From NCBI RefSeq assembly GCF_022340925.1, contig NZ_JAJDNA010000013.1:1-47172 (forward strand): DNA of 47,172 nt, written 5' to 3'. The stretch is from Thiocapsa sp. Lineage in GTDB: Bacteria > Pseudomonadota > Gammaproteobacteria > Chromatiales > Chromatiaceae. Each line of letters starts with the position of its first letter. Position 1 is the first letter of the stretch. The position numbers and the translations under genes are program-made. The notes beneath the pieces are model-generated. The model was not told where the DNA came from. It did not search any database and worked only from the letters and a program-made list of their open reading frames with translations. Shown here one piece after another: positions 1-8,582 of this stretch.

Positions 1-13
1 TTATGCGCGAATA

Positions 14-256
14 ATGATGCGAGACTACAAATTTCGACAGACAGAGTGGCCGCGGCGCAAGACACGCAACGCGACCCAACGGATCCTCGCCGTGCTATTG
101 GCGGGTCTGGGACTGGCTTTGCTGGTGTATGCAGGGGTCCAGTGGCTTGCGACGAGACCGGCACACGAGGGGACGGTGCCGAGCGATGCACGCGTCATCC
201 CGTTGACGATTCCGCCCGAGAAGCCGGCACAACTCGGCGGAGACGCCGGGGGATAG
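14..256 (+). CDS. Short membrane-anchored protein, possibly frameshifted N-terminus of an M23-type peptidase
   Basis: This 80-residue ORF opens with a basic N-terminus (residues 1-23), has one membrane segment at about residues 24-45, and ends in a Pro-rich linker. That is the N-terminal layout of envelope proteins anchored in the inner membrane. It stops at 254-256, just after a run of five G (248-252). If one G is dropped, the frame stays open to 467 and the next residues read GDSVRSLVVEIIGLS, loosely like the GDSL start of LysM/OapA-type domains in M23 endopeptidases. From family knowledge, M23 peptidase and anmK genes often precede erpA in gammaproteobacteria; neither is intact here. It could equally be a small stand-alone membrane protein. 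The start ATG is one of two tandem ATGs (14 and 17). Confidence 0.4.
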   Translation: MMRDYKFRQTEWPRRKTRNATQRILAVLLAGLGLALLVYAGVQWLATRPAHEGTVPSDARVIPLTIPPEKPAQLGGDAGG

Positions 257-463
257 CGTCCGGTCGCTCGTTGTCGAGATCATTGGGCTGAGCGCGCCCC
301 GGGGAGGAGAGCCATCTCCGATCACACTCAGTGTACCCGTTTCCCCCAAGATAGGGCAGCGACGGTCGGTCGTTTCCCGCATGTTCAGGCGCTGGAGCGC
401 TTCACAGCAGCTGTGCATCCTGCCGCTGCACGGGAGGCGCAGAATGGGTGTTTCAGGGCTTGC

Positions 464-814
464 CTAGGTCGAGAACGACGAACCACAACCACAGGTGGTG
501 GTCGCGTTCGGATTGCGGATGACGAATTGGGCGCCTTGCAGACCTTCGGTGTAATCGATCTCCGCACCCATCAGGTACTGGAGGCTCATCGGGTCGATCA
601 ACAGCTTGACGCCGTCGGTGACGACCTCGGTGTCGCCGTCTTGGACCTCCTCATCGAACGTGAAACCGTACTGGAAACCCGAGCATCCCCCCCCTTGGAT
701 GTAGACGCGCAGCATGAGGGCCGGATTGCCTTCCTCGGAGATCAGTTCGGCGACCTTCGTGGCAGCGGAGGTCGTGAACACGAGCGGCGTATCTACGGTG
801 GCTTCAGTGGTCAT
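464..814 (-). CDS. erpA: Iron-sulfur cluster insertion protein ErpA
   Basis: ErpA is an A-type carrier that receives Fe-S clusters from the Isc/Suf scaffolds and delivers them to apoproteins, in E. coli notably IspG/IspH and respiratory enzymes. The 116-residue length is normal for the family. The three conserved ligand cysteines are present: Cys44 in GGGCSGF, and Cys108 and Cys110 in the C-terminal CGCGSSF. It is the last gene of a minus-strand group containing argC and the DUF6776-like gene, but 278 bases separate it from the latter, so it probably has its own promoter there. A second, divergent A-type protein lies 2.3 kb away at 3151-3516. The CGCG spacing fits ErpA/IscA better than that paralogue does. 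Confidence 0.95.
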   Translation of the reverse strand: MTTEATVDTPLVFTTSAATKVAELISEEGNPALMLRVYIQGGGCSGFQYGFTFDEEVQDGDTEVVTDGVKLLIDPMSLQYLMGAEIDYTEGLQGAQFVIRNPNATTTCGCGSSFST

Positions 815-1092
815 GGCAAATCAGCTCACAATTTCAGGTTTGTCTGTCGCCATATCCTATGCGCTCGGTCGGCTTTTTCAATACCTGGGCGCGGCTGGGC
901 CGGGGGCGAGATGTGCTCAGCTCACTCAGGCGACGATGATCGATTGCCCAGCCTGGCCGACAATCAGCAGGCAACTTCGAGACGCGGCCTCCTGGATGCG
1001 GTTTAGTGTCGATCGGTTAGGCAACAGACCATGGCGGTGTCCTCTCTGTGCCGATGGGAGCACCGGGTTCTTCAGCGCTCCCACGAGGGAAA

Positions 1093-1854
1093 TCAGCGAC
1101 CCTCCGAAGACCCGTCATCGAGCGAAGCCTCAGGACGAAGATCCCCGGTCTCCAGCGCCCATGGGAACGACTCCAGGGTCGGAATCAAGCTCTCGCTGGA
1201 CGGCTCGATCCCGACCACGACGCCGCTGGGCTCGAAACCATCCGGAAGCTCGAAGGTCCCAGACAGGGTCTGAAAGTGCTCGAACGCGACCCGCAATTCC
1301 CGTGGCTCTGCGGCCGGTAAATCACTCAGCGACAGGGTCATGGCAGTGTCGCCATTGTGTCCCTCGATCTCGAACCGCACGCGCCCCTCGGCTTCACCGA
1401 ACCCAGGAACCATCTGGGTGACCGTGAAGCTGTAGCGAAACGCCCCGGTTCCATCGCCAGCCATCAGATGCAGATCCTGGACTCGCATGGCACCCCGCCC
1501 GCCCTCTTGGACCAGCCGCTTCAGGTAGGATAACTCGCGGTTAAGGGCGAGCCGGGCGTCTTGGGCCTGTTTCAGCTGATCCGTGAGGGCGCGGGCGGCC
1601 TCGCGATCAATCTGGTGGCTGCGCTCCAGGATGACCCGTTCTCGGAGTGCTGTGGCCAACCCCTCTCGAAGCGACTCGCGTTCAGCCACCACTGAGCGGA
1701 CCTCCGCAGTCAAAGCCGCCAGTTGCAGCTCCCACCCGGACGAAAGCCGCCGAACACCGAGCTCGAACCCGCCCCAGAATGCCGCGGCCAACAGGACGGC
1801 GTAGAGGCCGATCGCGAGCAGCCGGTAAGACAGCCTCCTGAACGAGTCGGTCAT
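1093..1854 (-). CDS. DUF6776-like membrane-anchored coiled-coil protein
   Basis: The function is unknown. The protein has a short cytoplasmic N-terminus, one membrane segment at about residues 11-31, a heptad-rich coiled coil at about 40-115 (many Arg, Glu, Leu and Ala), and a C-terminal beta-rich domain ending in an acidic tail. This matches the DUF6776 family commonly found between argC and erpA in gammaproteobacteria, and the gene sits exactly there. I chose the ATG at 1854, which places the membrane segment close to the N-terminus; an in-frame GTG at 1908 would add 18 residues, and neither has a clear ribosome binding site. A bactofilin gene, frequent beside this family, is not present. 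Confidence 0.7.
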   Translation of the reverse strand: MTDSFRRLSYRLLAIGLYAVLLAAAFWGGFELGVRRLSSGWELQLAALTAEVRSVVAERESLREGLATALRERVILERSHQIDREAARALTDQLKQAQDARLALNRELSYLKRLVQEGGRGAMRVQDLHLMAGDGTGAFRYSFTVTQMVPGFGEAEGRVRFEIEGHNGDTAMTLSLSDLPAAEPRELRVAFEHFQTLSGTFELPDGFEPSGVVVGIEPSSESLIPTLESFPWALETGDLRPEASLDDGSSEGR

Positions 1855-1966
1855 GGAGTCGGCGGTGTTGGCGTTGGAGCGACTGGTCACCGAGCGGCGG
1901 GTTGACACGGGATCTCAGCGCACGCCACCGACGTCTCCTCAAGAAGCATCAACTGGCACCCTAAAC

Positions 1967-2998
1967 CTAAGGCAGAAGGGGCAGCGCGCCAAGCCCGACC
2001 GACTCCTCGATGCCAAACATCAGATTCATGTTCTGGACGGCTTGCCCCGCGGCGCCTTTGACGAGATTGTCTATCACCGACTGGACCACCACGACGCCCG
2101 AGGAACCCTGGAGGGTTGCGGCAATTCGACAGAGGTTGGCACCGCGCACGGAACGCGTGTCCGGATGGGCGCCCCCAGCCATCACGTCGACGAAGGGCTC
2201 ATCCGCGTAATAGTCCCTGAACAAGTCGTCGAGATGGATCGCCACATCGGTCAGCCGCGCATAGATTGTGGCCTCGATTCCTCGAATCATTGGGACCAGG
2301 TGCGGAACAAAGGTGAGATTCAGGTCTGGGCCAGCGAACCTGGTCAGGTTCTGTCGGATCTCGGGCGCATGCCGATGGCCCTTGACCGAGTAAGCTTTGA
2401 AGCTCTCACCAACCTCCGCCATCAACAAAGCCGTGGACGCCTTGCGCCCGGCCCCGCTGACCCCGGACTTGGCGTCGGCGATCAGCCAGCTCGGATCCAC
2501 GGCGCCCGCCGCCAGCAACGGGAGAAGCCCCAGGGTCACAGCCGTCGGATAACAGCCTGGATTGGCCACCAGTCTGGCAGCACGCACCTCGGCCCGATTG
2601 AGCTCGGGCAGCCCATAAACCGCTTCAGACAGAAGCTCGGGACAGGCGTGAGGCCGACCGTACCAAGCCTCCCAAACGGCGGGATCCTTGAGGCGGAAAT
2701 CTGCGGCCAGGTCGACTACGCGCACCCCTTGTGCCAACAGCCCGGGAACGGCCGTCATCGCGGTCCCGTTGGGGGTAGCGAAGAAGACCAGGTCGCATTG
2801 CGCCAGCGCACGCTCGTCCGGCGCGGTGAATGAGAGCCCCAGACGCCCCCTGAGGTGGGGAAAGATGTCTGCGACGGGCGTCCCAGCCTGGGTGCGCGAG
2901 GTGATCACCGAGATCGAGGTCTCGGGATGACCCGCGAGGATGCGCAAGAGCTCGGCCCCGGTGTAACCTGTACCGCCGACGATCCCGACTCTGACCAT
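1967..2998 (-). CDS. argC: N-acetyl-gamma-glutamyl-phosphate reductase
   Basis: ArgC catalyses the NADPH-dependent reduction of N-acetylglutamyl phosphate to N-acetylglutamate semialdehyde, the third step of arginine synthesis, in the cytosol. The 343-residue product begins with the dinucleotide-binding motif [17 protein letters not shown] and carries the active-site cysteine in [18 protein letters not shown] in the C-terminal half is also typical. The frame extends 11 codons upstream, but the ATG at 2998 is preceded by a strong GGGGGAAGG ribosome binding site and starts directly with the Rossmann strand, so I use it. The gene ends 112 bases before the DUF6776-like gene, and an intrinsic terminator separates it from the Fe-S carrier upstream. 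Confidence 0.96.
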   Translation of the reverse strand: MVRVGIVGGTGYTGAELLRILAGHPETSISVITSRTQAGTPVADIFPHLRGRLGLSFTAPDERALAQCDLVFFATPNGTAMTAVPGLLAQGVRVVDLAADFRLKDPAVWEAWYGRPHACPELLSEAVYGLPELNRAEVRAARLVANPGCYPTAVTLGLLPLLAAGAVDPSWLIADAKSGVSGAGRKASTALLMAEVGESFKAYSVKGHRHAPEIRQNLTRFAGPDLNLTFVPHLVPMIRGIEATIYARLTDVAIHLDDLFRDYYADEPFVDVMAGGAHPDTRSVRGANLCRIAATLQGSSGVVVVQSVIDNLVKGAAGQAVQNMNLMFGIEESVGLGALPLLP

Positions 2999-3076
2999 GC
3001 CGACCCTTCCCCCCGTTCGGGCGCAGCCCACCCGCAGGACCTAACTCGTGCGACCAAGACCAGCGATCCCCGCAAC

Positions 3077-3098
3077 AAAAAAGCGGCCGTTGCCGCTT
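3077..3098 (-). terminator. Intrinsic terminator after the second A-type carrier gene
   Basis: Read on the minus strand, a 7-bp perfect stem (AAGCGGC/GCCGCTT, 3081-3087 with 3092-3098) has a 4-base loop and runs directly into six T residues (3077-3082). It lies 53 bases past the stop of the gene at 3151-3516 and upstream of argC. It should end that transcript and insulate argC. Confidence 0.8.
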
Positions 3099-3150
3099 GT
3101 TCGTGCGAGCGAGGCGCCCCGCCCATCATCAACGGGACGCGGAACGCCCC

Positions 3151-3516
3151 TCAGGAGCAGCCTCCACCCGAGGAGGAGCCGCAGGAGCCGCAGCCGCCGC
3201 CGACTTGGGGGAGATTGTTGAAGACGAACGTCGCATTTCCATCGCCTTCGTCGACGAAGTCGATCTCGACACCGCGGAGATATGGAAGCGTCCCGTCATC
3301 GACGACCACATTGAATCCATCGCAGGCAAGCACGCCGTCATCCGCGTTGATGGCGTCCGTGAAGGTCATTCCAAAGCTGATACCACTGCAACCGCCGGGC
3401 GTCGCGAACACCCGAACCCCCTGAACCCCAGCGTCAACCTGCTCGAACAGGTTGGCCATCTTGGCCCTCGCCGGCGCTGTCAGTGTCAGCTCAGTTTCAC
3501 TTAGGACGGCGGACAT
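3151..3516 (-). CDS. A-type iron-sulfur carrier (HesB/IscA/ErpA family) with Cys-rich C-terminus
   Basis: A 121-residue member of the HesB/IscA fold. Cys43 in GGCSGISFGM aligns with the first ligand of the family. The usual C-terminal CxC pair is replaced by a Gly/Ser/Cys tail with Cys109, Cys112 and Cys120, so the spacing is CxxC followed by a third cysteine. The role is presumably Fe-S cluster binding or delivery; the client is unknown. The start has a near-perfect GAGGTGAT ribosome binding site just upstream, and the gene is monocistronic, ended by the terminator at 3077-3098. It is a paralogue of ErpA in this window, not a duplicate: the two share the fold and the first Cys motif but differ through most of the sequence. 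Confidence 0.88.
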   Translation of the reverse strand: MSAVLSETELTLTAPARAKMANLFEQVDAGVQGVRVFATPGGCSGISFGMTFTDAINADDGVLACDGFNVVVDDGTLPYLRGVEIDFVDEGDGNATFVFNNLPQVGGGCGSCGSSSGGGCS

Positions 3517-3598
3517 CGATCATCACCTCGTGACACAAACGAAAACGGGGCGAAGGGTAGCAGAAAACGATACGGCCATGCCACCGCCGGAGCGAGGC

Positions 3599-4108
3599 TC
3601 ACGCCTCGAGGCGGTCTTCGGCCGCGAGCCTGGCGAGATGGCGCTCGGCATCCACGAGATGCCGGCCCCAGTGCGAGTCAAAGCCGACAGCCCAAACAGT
3701 GACCGCGCAGACGGGATCCTGGTCGTACAGCCTCAGCCCCAGCTTTAACTCACAGTAGATATCGGTCAGATCGTCGGCCAGGCTGCCAGTCATGCCGTCC
3801 GCCCCCTCGCTCGCCCGGTCGAACTCCAGCCAGTAGGCATCCCGGTCCGCCAACAACTTGCGTAGGCGCGAAAACAGCTCGAAGCGCTCGTCTAGATCGA
3901 CGGCATTCATCTGGCCGAATGCTGACGAAGGCACCGCGACCGAAGCGACGGCCGCGTGAAGTCGCGGCAGCAGAAACACTACGTCTTTGAGCCACCGCTT
4001 CGGCTCGTATGCCGACGACTCGATGCGGTCGCAATATTGCTTGGCGAGCACGGCAACCTCGAGGGCGTCGACATGGCACAGCTGCCTAGAAGCGATCGTC
4101 GCGTCCAT
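3599..4108 (-). CDS. DUF5063 domain protein
   Basis: A mostly helical protein of about 169 residues with the DUF5063 pattern: an early AKQYCDRIES helix, a central LLPRLHAAV helix, and a C-terminal segment containing GFDSHWGRHLVDAERHL. The function is unknown. The open frame continues far upstream, but codon use and family similarity begin near the ATG at 4108. No clear ribosome binding site precedes it, so the start is provisional. It is on the same strand as the rubredoxin gene upstream, with a 125-base gap that could hold a promoter. Confidence 0.72.
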   Translation of the reverse strand: MDATIASRQLCHVDALEVAVLAKQYCDRIESSAYEPKRWLKDVVFLLPRLHAAVASVAVPSSAFGQMNAVDLDERFELFSRLRKLLADRDAYWLEFDRASEGADGMTGSLADDLTDIYCELKLGLRLYDQDPVCAVTVWAVGFDSHWGRHLVDAERHLARLAAEDRLEA

Positions 4109-4233
4109 GTGAAGGAGTGTAGACGAGACGGGCCACAATGCGCGGCAACCTGTGCCTCCCAGTATCCCATTCGCCCATCGCGTCGCGGCGGAAGACGTGA
4201 AATCCCCGCCCTCCAACCTCAGGTCCCTCTCGA

Positions 4234-4398
4234 CTAGACCTCGACCATCTCGAAGTCGTCCTTCCCTGCACCACACTCCGGACACTTCCAGTTGAGCGGT
4301 ACGTCCTCCCACCTCGTCCCGGGCGGGATGCCGTCGTCGGGCCACCCCTGCGCCTCATCGAAAATCAGTCCGCAAATCACACACATGTACGTCTTCAT
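4234..4398 (-). CDS. Rubredoxin
   Basis: A 54-residue one-iron electron carrier. The four Cys ligands are in two pairs, CVIC (Cys6, Cys9) and CPEC (Cys39, Cys42), with the conserved aromatic and Gly/Pro core (Tyr4, Trp30, PPGT) between them. Length and spacing are standard for single-domain rubredoxins. The longer frame upstream is not coding: the ATG at 4398 has GGAG eight bases before it and starts at the family N-terminus. It is divergent from thiD. In aerobic or phototrophic gammaproteobacteria such rubredoxins serve peroxide, superoxide or hydroxylase systems; no partner enzyme is visible nearby. Confidence 0.95.
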   Translation of the reverse strand: MKTYMCVICGLIFDEAQGWPDDGIPPGTRWEDVPLNWKCPECGAGKDDFEMVEV

Positions 4399-4672
4399 CA
4401 AGTCACTCCAAGGGACACCGATCGCTGCCGTCCGGCGTTGCCGACGTCGACTTCCATGACAGCAGCGGGGTTTCATCCAGTCCATGGTCGGGCGGAGACC
4501 GGACAAATTCAACAGCGCCGCATCAGGCCCGGCCGTTTTCGCCACCCGGAGGGGCCTCACGACCCGAGCATGCCTGATCGAGGGGGCCGCGAAGACTCGC
4601 CATCCCTGTTATCTTCTCTGGCGGCGCCGGCCTCGTCGGCCCGAGCGGATCAACTTAAGAGGGACAGAGACC

Positions 4673-5464
4673 ATGAAGGAAGTCGCCGATCGACCGGTCG
4701 TCCTCTGTGTGGGGGGCCACGACCCGAGCGGAGGTGCAGGGATCCTCGCAGATGCGGAGGCCATTACGGCCGCGCGCGTGTTTCCGGTCACCGTGATCAG
4801 CGTCGTGACCGAGCAGGATAGCTGCGGACTGTCTCGGATCTACCCGCAATCGGCCGAGCAGGTCGAGGGCCAGTGCCGGAGACTCTTGGGCGATTGCATG
4901 CCGCGTGCGCTGAAGATCGGCATGGTCGGCAGCTCGCGCGTGATCCGCGTCCTGAACAACCTGATCGACGAGAATCCGGACCTGCCGGTGATTCTCGATC
5001 CGGTGCTGGCGAGCGGTGCCGGCGAGCAGGTCGTGGACGCTGCCATGCTGAATCAGCTTAAGCAAAATCTGATTCGGCGCAGCACGCTGATCACGCCCAA
5101 CCTTCCCGAGGCGCAAACCTTGACTGCCGGCCGGAGTCCGACGGACTGCGCGGAAAGTCTGCTCGCGGGCGGGGCACGCTGGGTCTTGGTCACCGGCACG
5201 CACGACAACACCATCGATGTCACCAATCGGCTGTTCAGTGCCGAAGGATTCCAGCAGACCTGGACTTGGCCCAGGCTGGAGGCGGAATTCCATGGATCAG
5301 GCTGCACCCTGGCAAGCGCGATCGCGGCGCGTCTCGCGCTGGGGATGACGATGCCAGACGCCGTCGACGAGGCACAAGCCTACACCTGGGAGGCCCTGAA
5401 ACACGCATTTCGCATCGGCCGCTGTCAATTGACGCCGAACCGGCTGCATGCGCTGACGCCATGA
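4673..5464 (+). CDS. thiD: Hydroxymethylpyrimidine/phosphomethylpyrimidine kinase
   Basis: ThiD phosphorylates HMP and then HMP-phosphate to give HMP-PP, the pyrimidine half of thiamine. The 263-residue product is a ribokinase-fold enzyme: GGHDPSGGAG (residues 14-23) is the N-terminal substrate/nucleotide signature, DPVLASGAGE lies centrally, TPNLPEA follows, and GSGCTLASAIAA carries the anion-hole and catalytic region near the C-terminus. The frame opens earlier, but the ATG at 4673 begins at the family start. It is the first gene of thiD-thiE-hemL; its stop overlaps the thiE start (ATGA, 5461-5464). No THI-box riboswitch is apparent in the 274 bases upstream. Confidence 0.95.
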   Translation: MKEVADRPVVLCVGGHDPSGGAGILADAEAITAARVFPVTVISVVTEQDSCGLSRIYPQSAEQVEGQCRRLLGDCMPRALKIGMVGSSRVIRVLNNLIDENPDLPVILDPVLASGAGEQVVDAAMLNQLKQNLIRRSTLITPNLPEAQTLTAGRSPTDCAESLLAGGARWVLVTGTHDNTIDVTNRLFSAEGFQQTWTWPRLEAEFHGSGCTLASAIAARLALGMTMPDAVDEAQAYTWEALKHAFRIGRCQLTPNRLHALTP

Positions 5465-6096
5465 CGCCGTTACAGGGCCTCTATGTCATCACCCCGGAAG
5501 GCACAGACCGGCCTGACGTCCTCGCCGACCAGGTCGGTCGCGCGATCGCCGGCGGGGCCCGGATCGTCCAGTATCGTGAAAAGGGTCGGAGCCGTCAGGA
5601 GCAATACGATCGGGCCAACGCGGTCCTCCAAATCTGTCGAGCCGCGGGCGTTCCATTGGTCATCAACGACGACGTGACGCTCGCCGCAGAGCTCGGTGCG
5701 GAGGGGGTCCACCTTGGCCGTGACGACGGCGATCCCCTCGCGGCGCGAGACCGACTCGGGACAGACGCCATCGTCGGCGTGTCCTGCTACGATGACTTGG
5801 CTCGCGGACGCGCTGCGGCGCGGCGCGGCGCGAGCTATGTGGCGTTTGGGAGCTTCTTTCCGTCCCCAACCAAACCAGACGCGGTTCGCGCCTCCCGCCA
5901 GCTCCTGGCTGCCGCCAGCCGCTGTATGGAGGTTCCGTTGGTTGCGATCGGCGGAATCACACCAAAGAATGGCCCGCTGTTGATCGCGGCGGGCGCCCGA
6001 ATGCTCGCGATCATCAGCGGTGTCTTTGCGCAACCGGACGTAACCGCCGCCGCTCGCACCTATGCCTCACTCTTTCCTGCAGGAGATCCCCGATGA
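5461..6096 (+). CDS. thiE: Thiamine-phosphate synthase
   Basis: ThiE joins HMP-PP (the ThiD product) to thiazole phosphate, giving thiamine phosphate. The 211-residue TIM-barrel protein shows the family landmarks: VQYREKG near residue 40 (diphosphate-binding region), [17 protein letters not shown], and the phosphate-binding GGI near the C-terminus (VAIGGIT). The ATG overlaps the thiD stop by four bases, and the thiE stop overlaps hemL in the same way, so the three are probably translationally coupled. The thiazole branch (thiG/thiS/thiH) is not in the window. Confidence 0.95.
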   Translation: MTPLQGLYVITPEGTDRPDVLADQVGRAIAGGARIVQYREKGRSRQEQYDRANAVLQICRAAGVPLVINDDVTLAAELGAEGVHLGRDDGDPLAARDRLGTDAIVGVSCYDDLARGRAAARRGASYVAFGSFFPSPTKPDAVRASRQLLAAASRCMEVPLVAIGGITPKNGPLLIAAGARMLAIISGVFAQPDVTAAARTYASLFPAGDPR

Positions 6097-7376
6097 GCCG
6101 ATCCCATGAACTCTTCCGAGCCGCCCAGCGCCACATCCCGGGCGGCGTCAACTCGCCTGTGCGGGCGTTCCGCGGCGTTGGCGGCGATCCGGTGTTCTTC
6201 GAACGTGCGCTCGGGCCCTATGCCTTCGATGCCGACGGAAAACGCTATGTCGACTATGTCGGGTCATGGGGACCCATGATCCTCGGACATGCCCACCCCG
6301 ACGTCCTCGCAGCCGTTCAGCGGCGGATCCAGAACGGGCTTTCCTTCGGCGCGCCCACTGAGCTGGAGACGACAATGGCCGACAGGGTCTGCGAGCTGGT
6401 GCCGAGCATGGACATGGTGCGCATGGTCAGCTCCGGGACCGAGGCCACCATGAGCGCCTTGCGCTTGGCCAGGGGCTTCACCGGCCGCGACAAGGTGGTC
6501 AAATTCGAGGGCTGTTATCACGGTCATGTCGATTCCCTCCTCGTGAAGGCCGGCTCCGGTGCGCTCACGCTCGGTGAGCCCAGCTCACCGGGCGTGCCGG
6601 CCGCGCTGGCCGAGCTGACGATCACGCTCAGTTACAATGACCTGGATCAGGTCCGCCAGGCCTTCGCCGAGATCGGCGACGCGATCGCCTGCGTCATCGT
6701 CGAGCCCGTCGCCGGGAACATGAACTGCATCCCTCCGGTACCCGGTTTCCTCGAGGGGCTGCGCGGGATCTGCGACCAGTATGGGTCCGTGCTCATCTTC
6801 GACGAGGTGATGACGGGTTTCCGCGTTGCCCGTGGCGGGGCCCAGGAGCTCTTCGGCATCGACCCGGATCTAACCGCGCTCGGAAAGGTCATCGGAGGCG
6901 GAATGCCCGTGGGTGCCTTCGGCGGCAAGCGCGAGATCATGTCTCACATCTCACCACTCGGCCCGGTCTACCAGGCCGGCACCCTGTCGGGTAACCCAAT
7001 TGCGATGGCCGCGGGGCTCAAGACCCTCGAGCTGATCAGCGAGCCGGGGTTCTACGATCGACTGAGCGCCACCACAGCGGGGCTCCTCGCCGGGTTGCAG
7101 GCGCGCGCCGATGCCGCCGGCATCCCGTTCAGCACCAATCGCGCCGGCGGGATGTTCGGGCTCTTCTTCACCGGCGAGCAGGTGATCAACTTCGAGCAGG
7201 CCACCCACTGCAACCAGGATCAGTTCAAGACCTTCTTCCACGCGATGCTGGAGCGTGGCGTGTACCTGGCCCCTTCGGCCTTCGAGGCCGGCTTTGTTTC
7301 GATCGCGCATGAAGAGGCGCAGATCCAGGCCACGTTGGATGCGGCGGAGGAGAGCTTCGCCCTGATTGGCGGTTAA
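6093..7376 (+). CDS. hemL: Glutamate-1-semialdehyde 2,1-aminomutase
   Basis: HemL is a PLP enzyme that turns glutamate-1-semialdehyde into 5-aminolevulinate, the precursor of heme, siroheme, cobalamin and, in phototrophs, bacteriochlorophyll. The 427-residue length is normal. Lys265 in ALGKVIGGG is the PLP Schiff-base lysine at the same number as in E. coli; FDEVMTGFR carries the PLP-pyridine Asp; VSSGTEATM binds the phosphate. It shows the organism uses the C5 (glutamate) pathway. The start overlaps the thiE stop (ATGA). A hairpin follows at 7447-7469. Confidence 0.97.
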   Translation: MSRSHELFRAAQRHIPGGVNSPVRAFRGVGGDPVFFERALGPYAFDADGKRYVDYVGSWGPMILGHAHPDVLAAVQRRIQNGLSFGAPTELETTMADRVCELVPSMDMVRMVSSGTEATMSALRLARGFTGRDKVVKFEGCYHGHVDSLLVKAGSGALTLGEPSSPGVPAALAELTITLSYNDLDQVRQAFAEIGDAIACVIVEPVAGNMNCIPPVPGFLEGLRGICDQYGSVLIFDEVMTGFRVARGGAQELFGIDPDLTALGKVIGGGMPVGAFGGKREIMSHISPLGPVYQAGTLSGNPIAMAAGLKTLELISEPGFYDRLSATTAGLLAGLQARADAAGIPFSTNRAGGMFGLFFTGEQVINFEQATHCNQDQFKTFFHAMLERGVYLAPSAFEAGFVSIAHEEAQIQATLDAAEESFALIGG

Positions 7377-7446
7377 ACCACGTCCGGCATGGCCAGGCAC
7401 AACTCAGCGAGCGTCGCAGCGGACGCGGTGGAACAACCGCTGCGCC

Positions 7447-7469
7447 TCCGCGCCGAAGAGCGGCGCGAG
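7447..7469 (+). terminator. Hairpin between hemL and prpB, possible terminator
   Basis: A 7-bp stem CGCGCCG/CGGCGCG (7449-7455 with 7461-7467), loop AAGAG, extended by CT/AG outside a one-base bulge. It is followed only by a weak T-containing stretch (AATTCT). It lies 71 bases after the hemL stop and may end that transcript or mark the prp leader. Confidence 0.4.
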
Positions 7470-7499
7470 CCCAATTCTCGCGGTATGGAGTCGACCAGC

Positions 7500-8387
7500 A
7501 TGACCGAGACAGACACGCCCGGCGCGCGACTGCGGCTCGCCGTTCGCGACGAGCATCCGCTTCAGGTCATCGGAACGGTCAATGCCTATCATGCAATGAT
7601 GGCGCAACGCACGGGCTATCGCGCGCTGTATCTCTCCGGGGGCGGAGTCGCGGCCTGCTCATTCGGTCTTCCAGACCTGGGGATGACCAGCCTCGACAAT
7701 GTCTTGGAAGACGTGCGCCGAATCACCGACGCATCCGACCTCCCTCTCTTGGTCGACGCCGATACCGGCTGGGGCGGCGCCTTCAACATCGCGCGCACCG
7801 TGCGATTGATGAGTCGCGCGGGCGCCGCCGGTTGCCATATCGAGGACCAGGTCGCAGCGAAACGTTGTGGCCATCGGCCAGGAAAGGCCATCGTCTCAAA
7901 GGGGGAGCTGGTCGACCGCATCAAGGCCGCTGTGGATGCGCGCACCGACGACTTCGTCATCATGGCCCGCACGGACGCCCTGGCCGTCGAGGGCATGGAG
8001 TCCGCCATCGACCGCGCCGTGGCCTGTGTCGAGGCGGGTGCGGACATGATCTTTCCTGAAGCTGTGACCGAGCTGGCCCAGTACGAGCGATTCGTCGCGG
8101 CGGTCAAGGTCCCGATCCTCGCCAATATCACCGAGTTCGGTGCAACCCCTTTGTTCACGACGAGCCAATTGGGCGGCGTCGGCGTTGCGCTGGTCCTCTA
8201 TCCGCTGTCCGCCTTCCGTGCCATGAATCAGGCGGCTCTCAAGGTCTTCGAGGCGATTCGCCGGGAAGGGTCCCAGGCAAACGTGGTCGACACCATGCAG
8301 ACCCGTATGGAGCTCTACGACTTCTTGGGGTACCACAGCTTCGAGCAGAAGCTCGACAAGCTGTTCGCGGATCAGAAACCGGATTGA
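7500..8387 (+). CDS. prpB: Methylisocitrate lyase
   Basis: PrpB splits 2-methylisocitrate to pyruvate and succinate, the last step of the methylcitrate cycle for propionyl-CoA. The product is 295 residues, the usual size. KRCGHR (residues 121-126) carries the catalytic Cys123 and separates this family from larger isocitrate lyases (KKCGH); VDADTGWGG (85-93) holds the Mg-binding acidic residues. Three in-frame starts exist; ATG 7500 is preferred because GGAG sits nine bases upstream and the N-terminus then matches the family. prpB is first of prpB-prpC-prpD. No prpR regulator gene adjoins it. Confidence 0.93.
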   Translation: MTETDTPGARLRLAVRDEHPLQVIGTVNAYHAMMAQRTGYRALYLSGGGVAACSFGLPDLGMTSLDNVLEDVRRITDASDLPLLVDADTGWGGAFNIARTVRLMSRAGAAGCHIEDQVAAKRCGHRPGKAIVSKGELVDRIKAAVDARTDDFVIMARTDALAVEGMESAIDRAVACVEAGADMIFPEAVTELAQYERFVAAVKVPILANITEFGATPLFTTSQLGGVGVALVLYPLSAFRAMNQAALKVFEAIRREGSQANVVDTMQTRMELYDFLGYHSFEQKLDKLFADQKPD

Positions 8388-8425
8388 CGATCACCCCTCG
8401 AACCCGGCAATGGCGTTCGATCGAT

Positions 8426-8460
8426 CGTCGGGGGCGCAGAGCAGGTGGTCTGCGCCGACG
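8426..8460 (+). repeat. Strong intercistronic stem-loop between prpB and prpC
   Basis: Inverted repeat: GGCGCAGA (8433-8440) pairs with TCTGCGCC (8449-8456) around an 8-base loop, and CGTC (8426-8429) pairs with GACG (8457-8460) across a three-base bulge. There is no T tract after it, so it looks more like a transcript-stabilising or processing element than a terminator. Confidence 0.6.
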
Positions 8461-8582
8461 AGGGAGATCCAACCGGAAGCAGTCGAGTGGCAGGACGCGT
8501 TGGGCTTGGTACCTCGGCCCAACTGAGTCGAAACACCCGGCCTGCTTCATGCCTTCGCATCGCGGTGAAGGCGGAGTTTAAG

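Noticed and set aside
714..1421. 235-codon plus-strand frame over the erpA upstream region and the DUF6776-like gene
   Set aside because: Arg/Pro/Ser-rich shadow translation with no domain; the minus strand holds the real genes.
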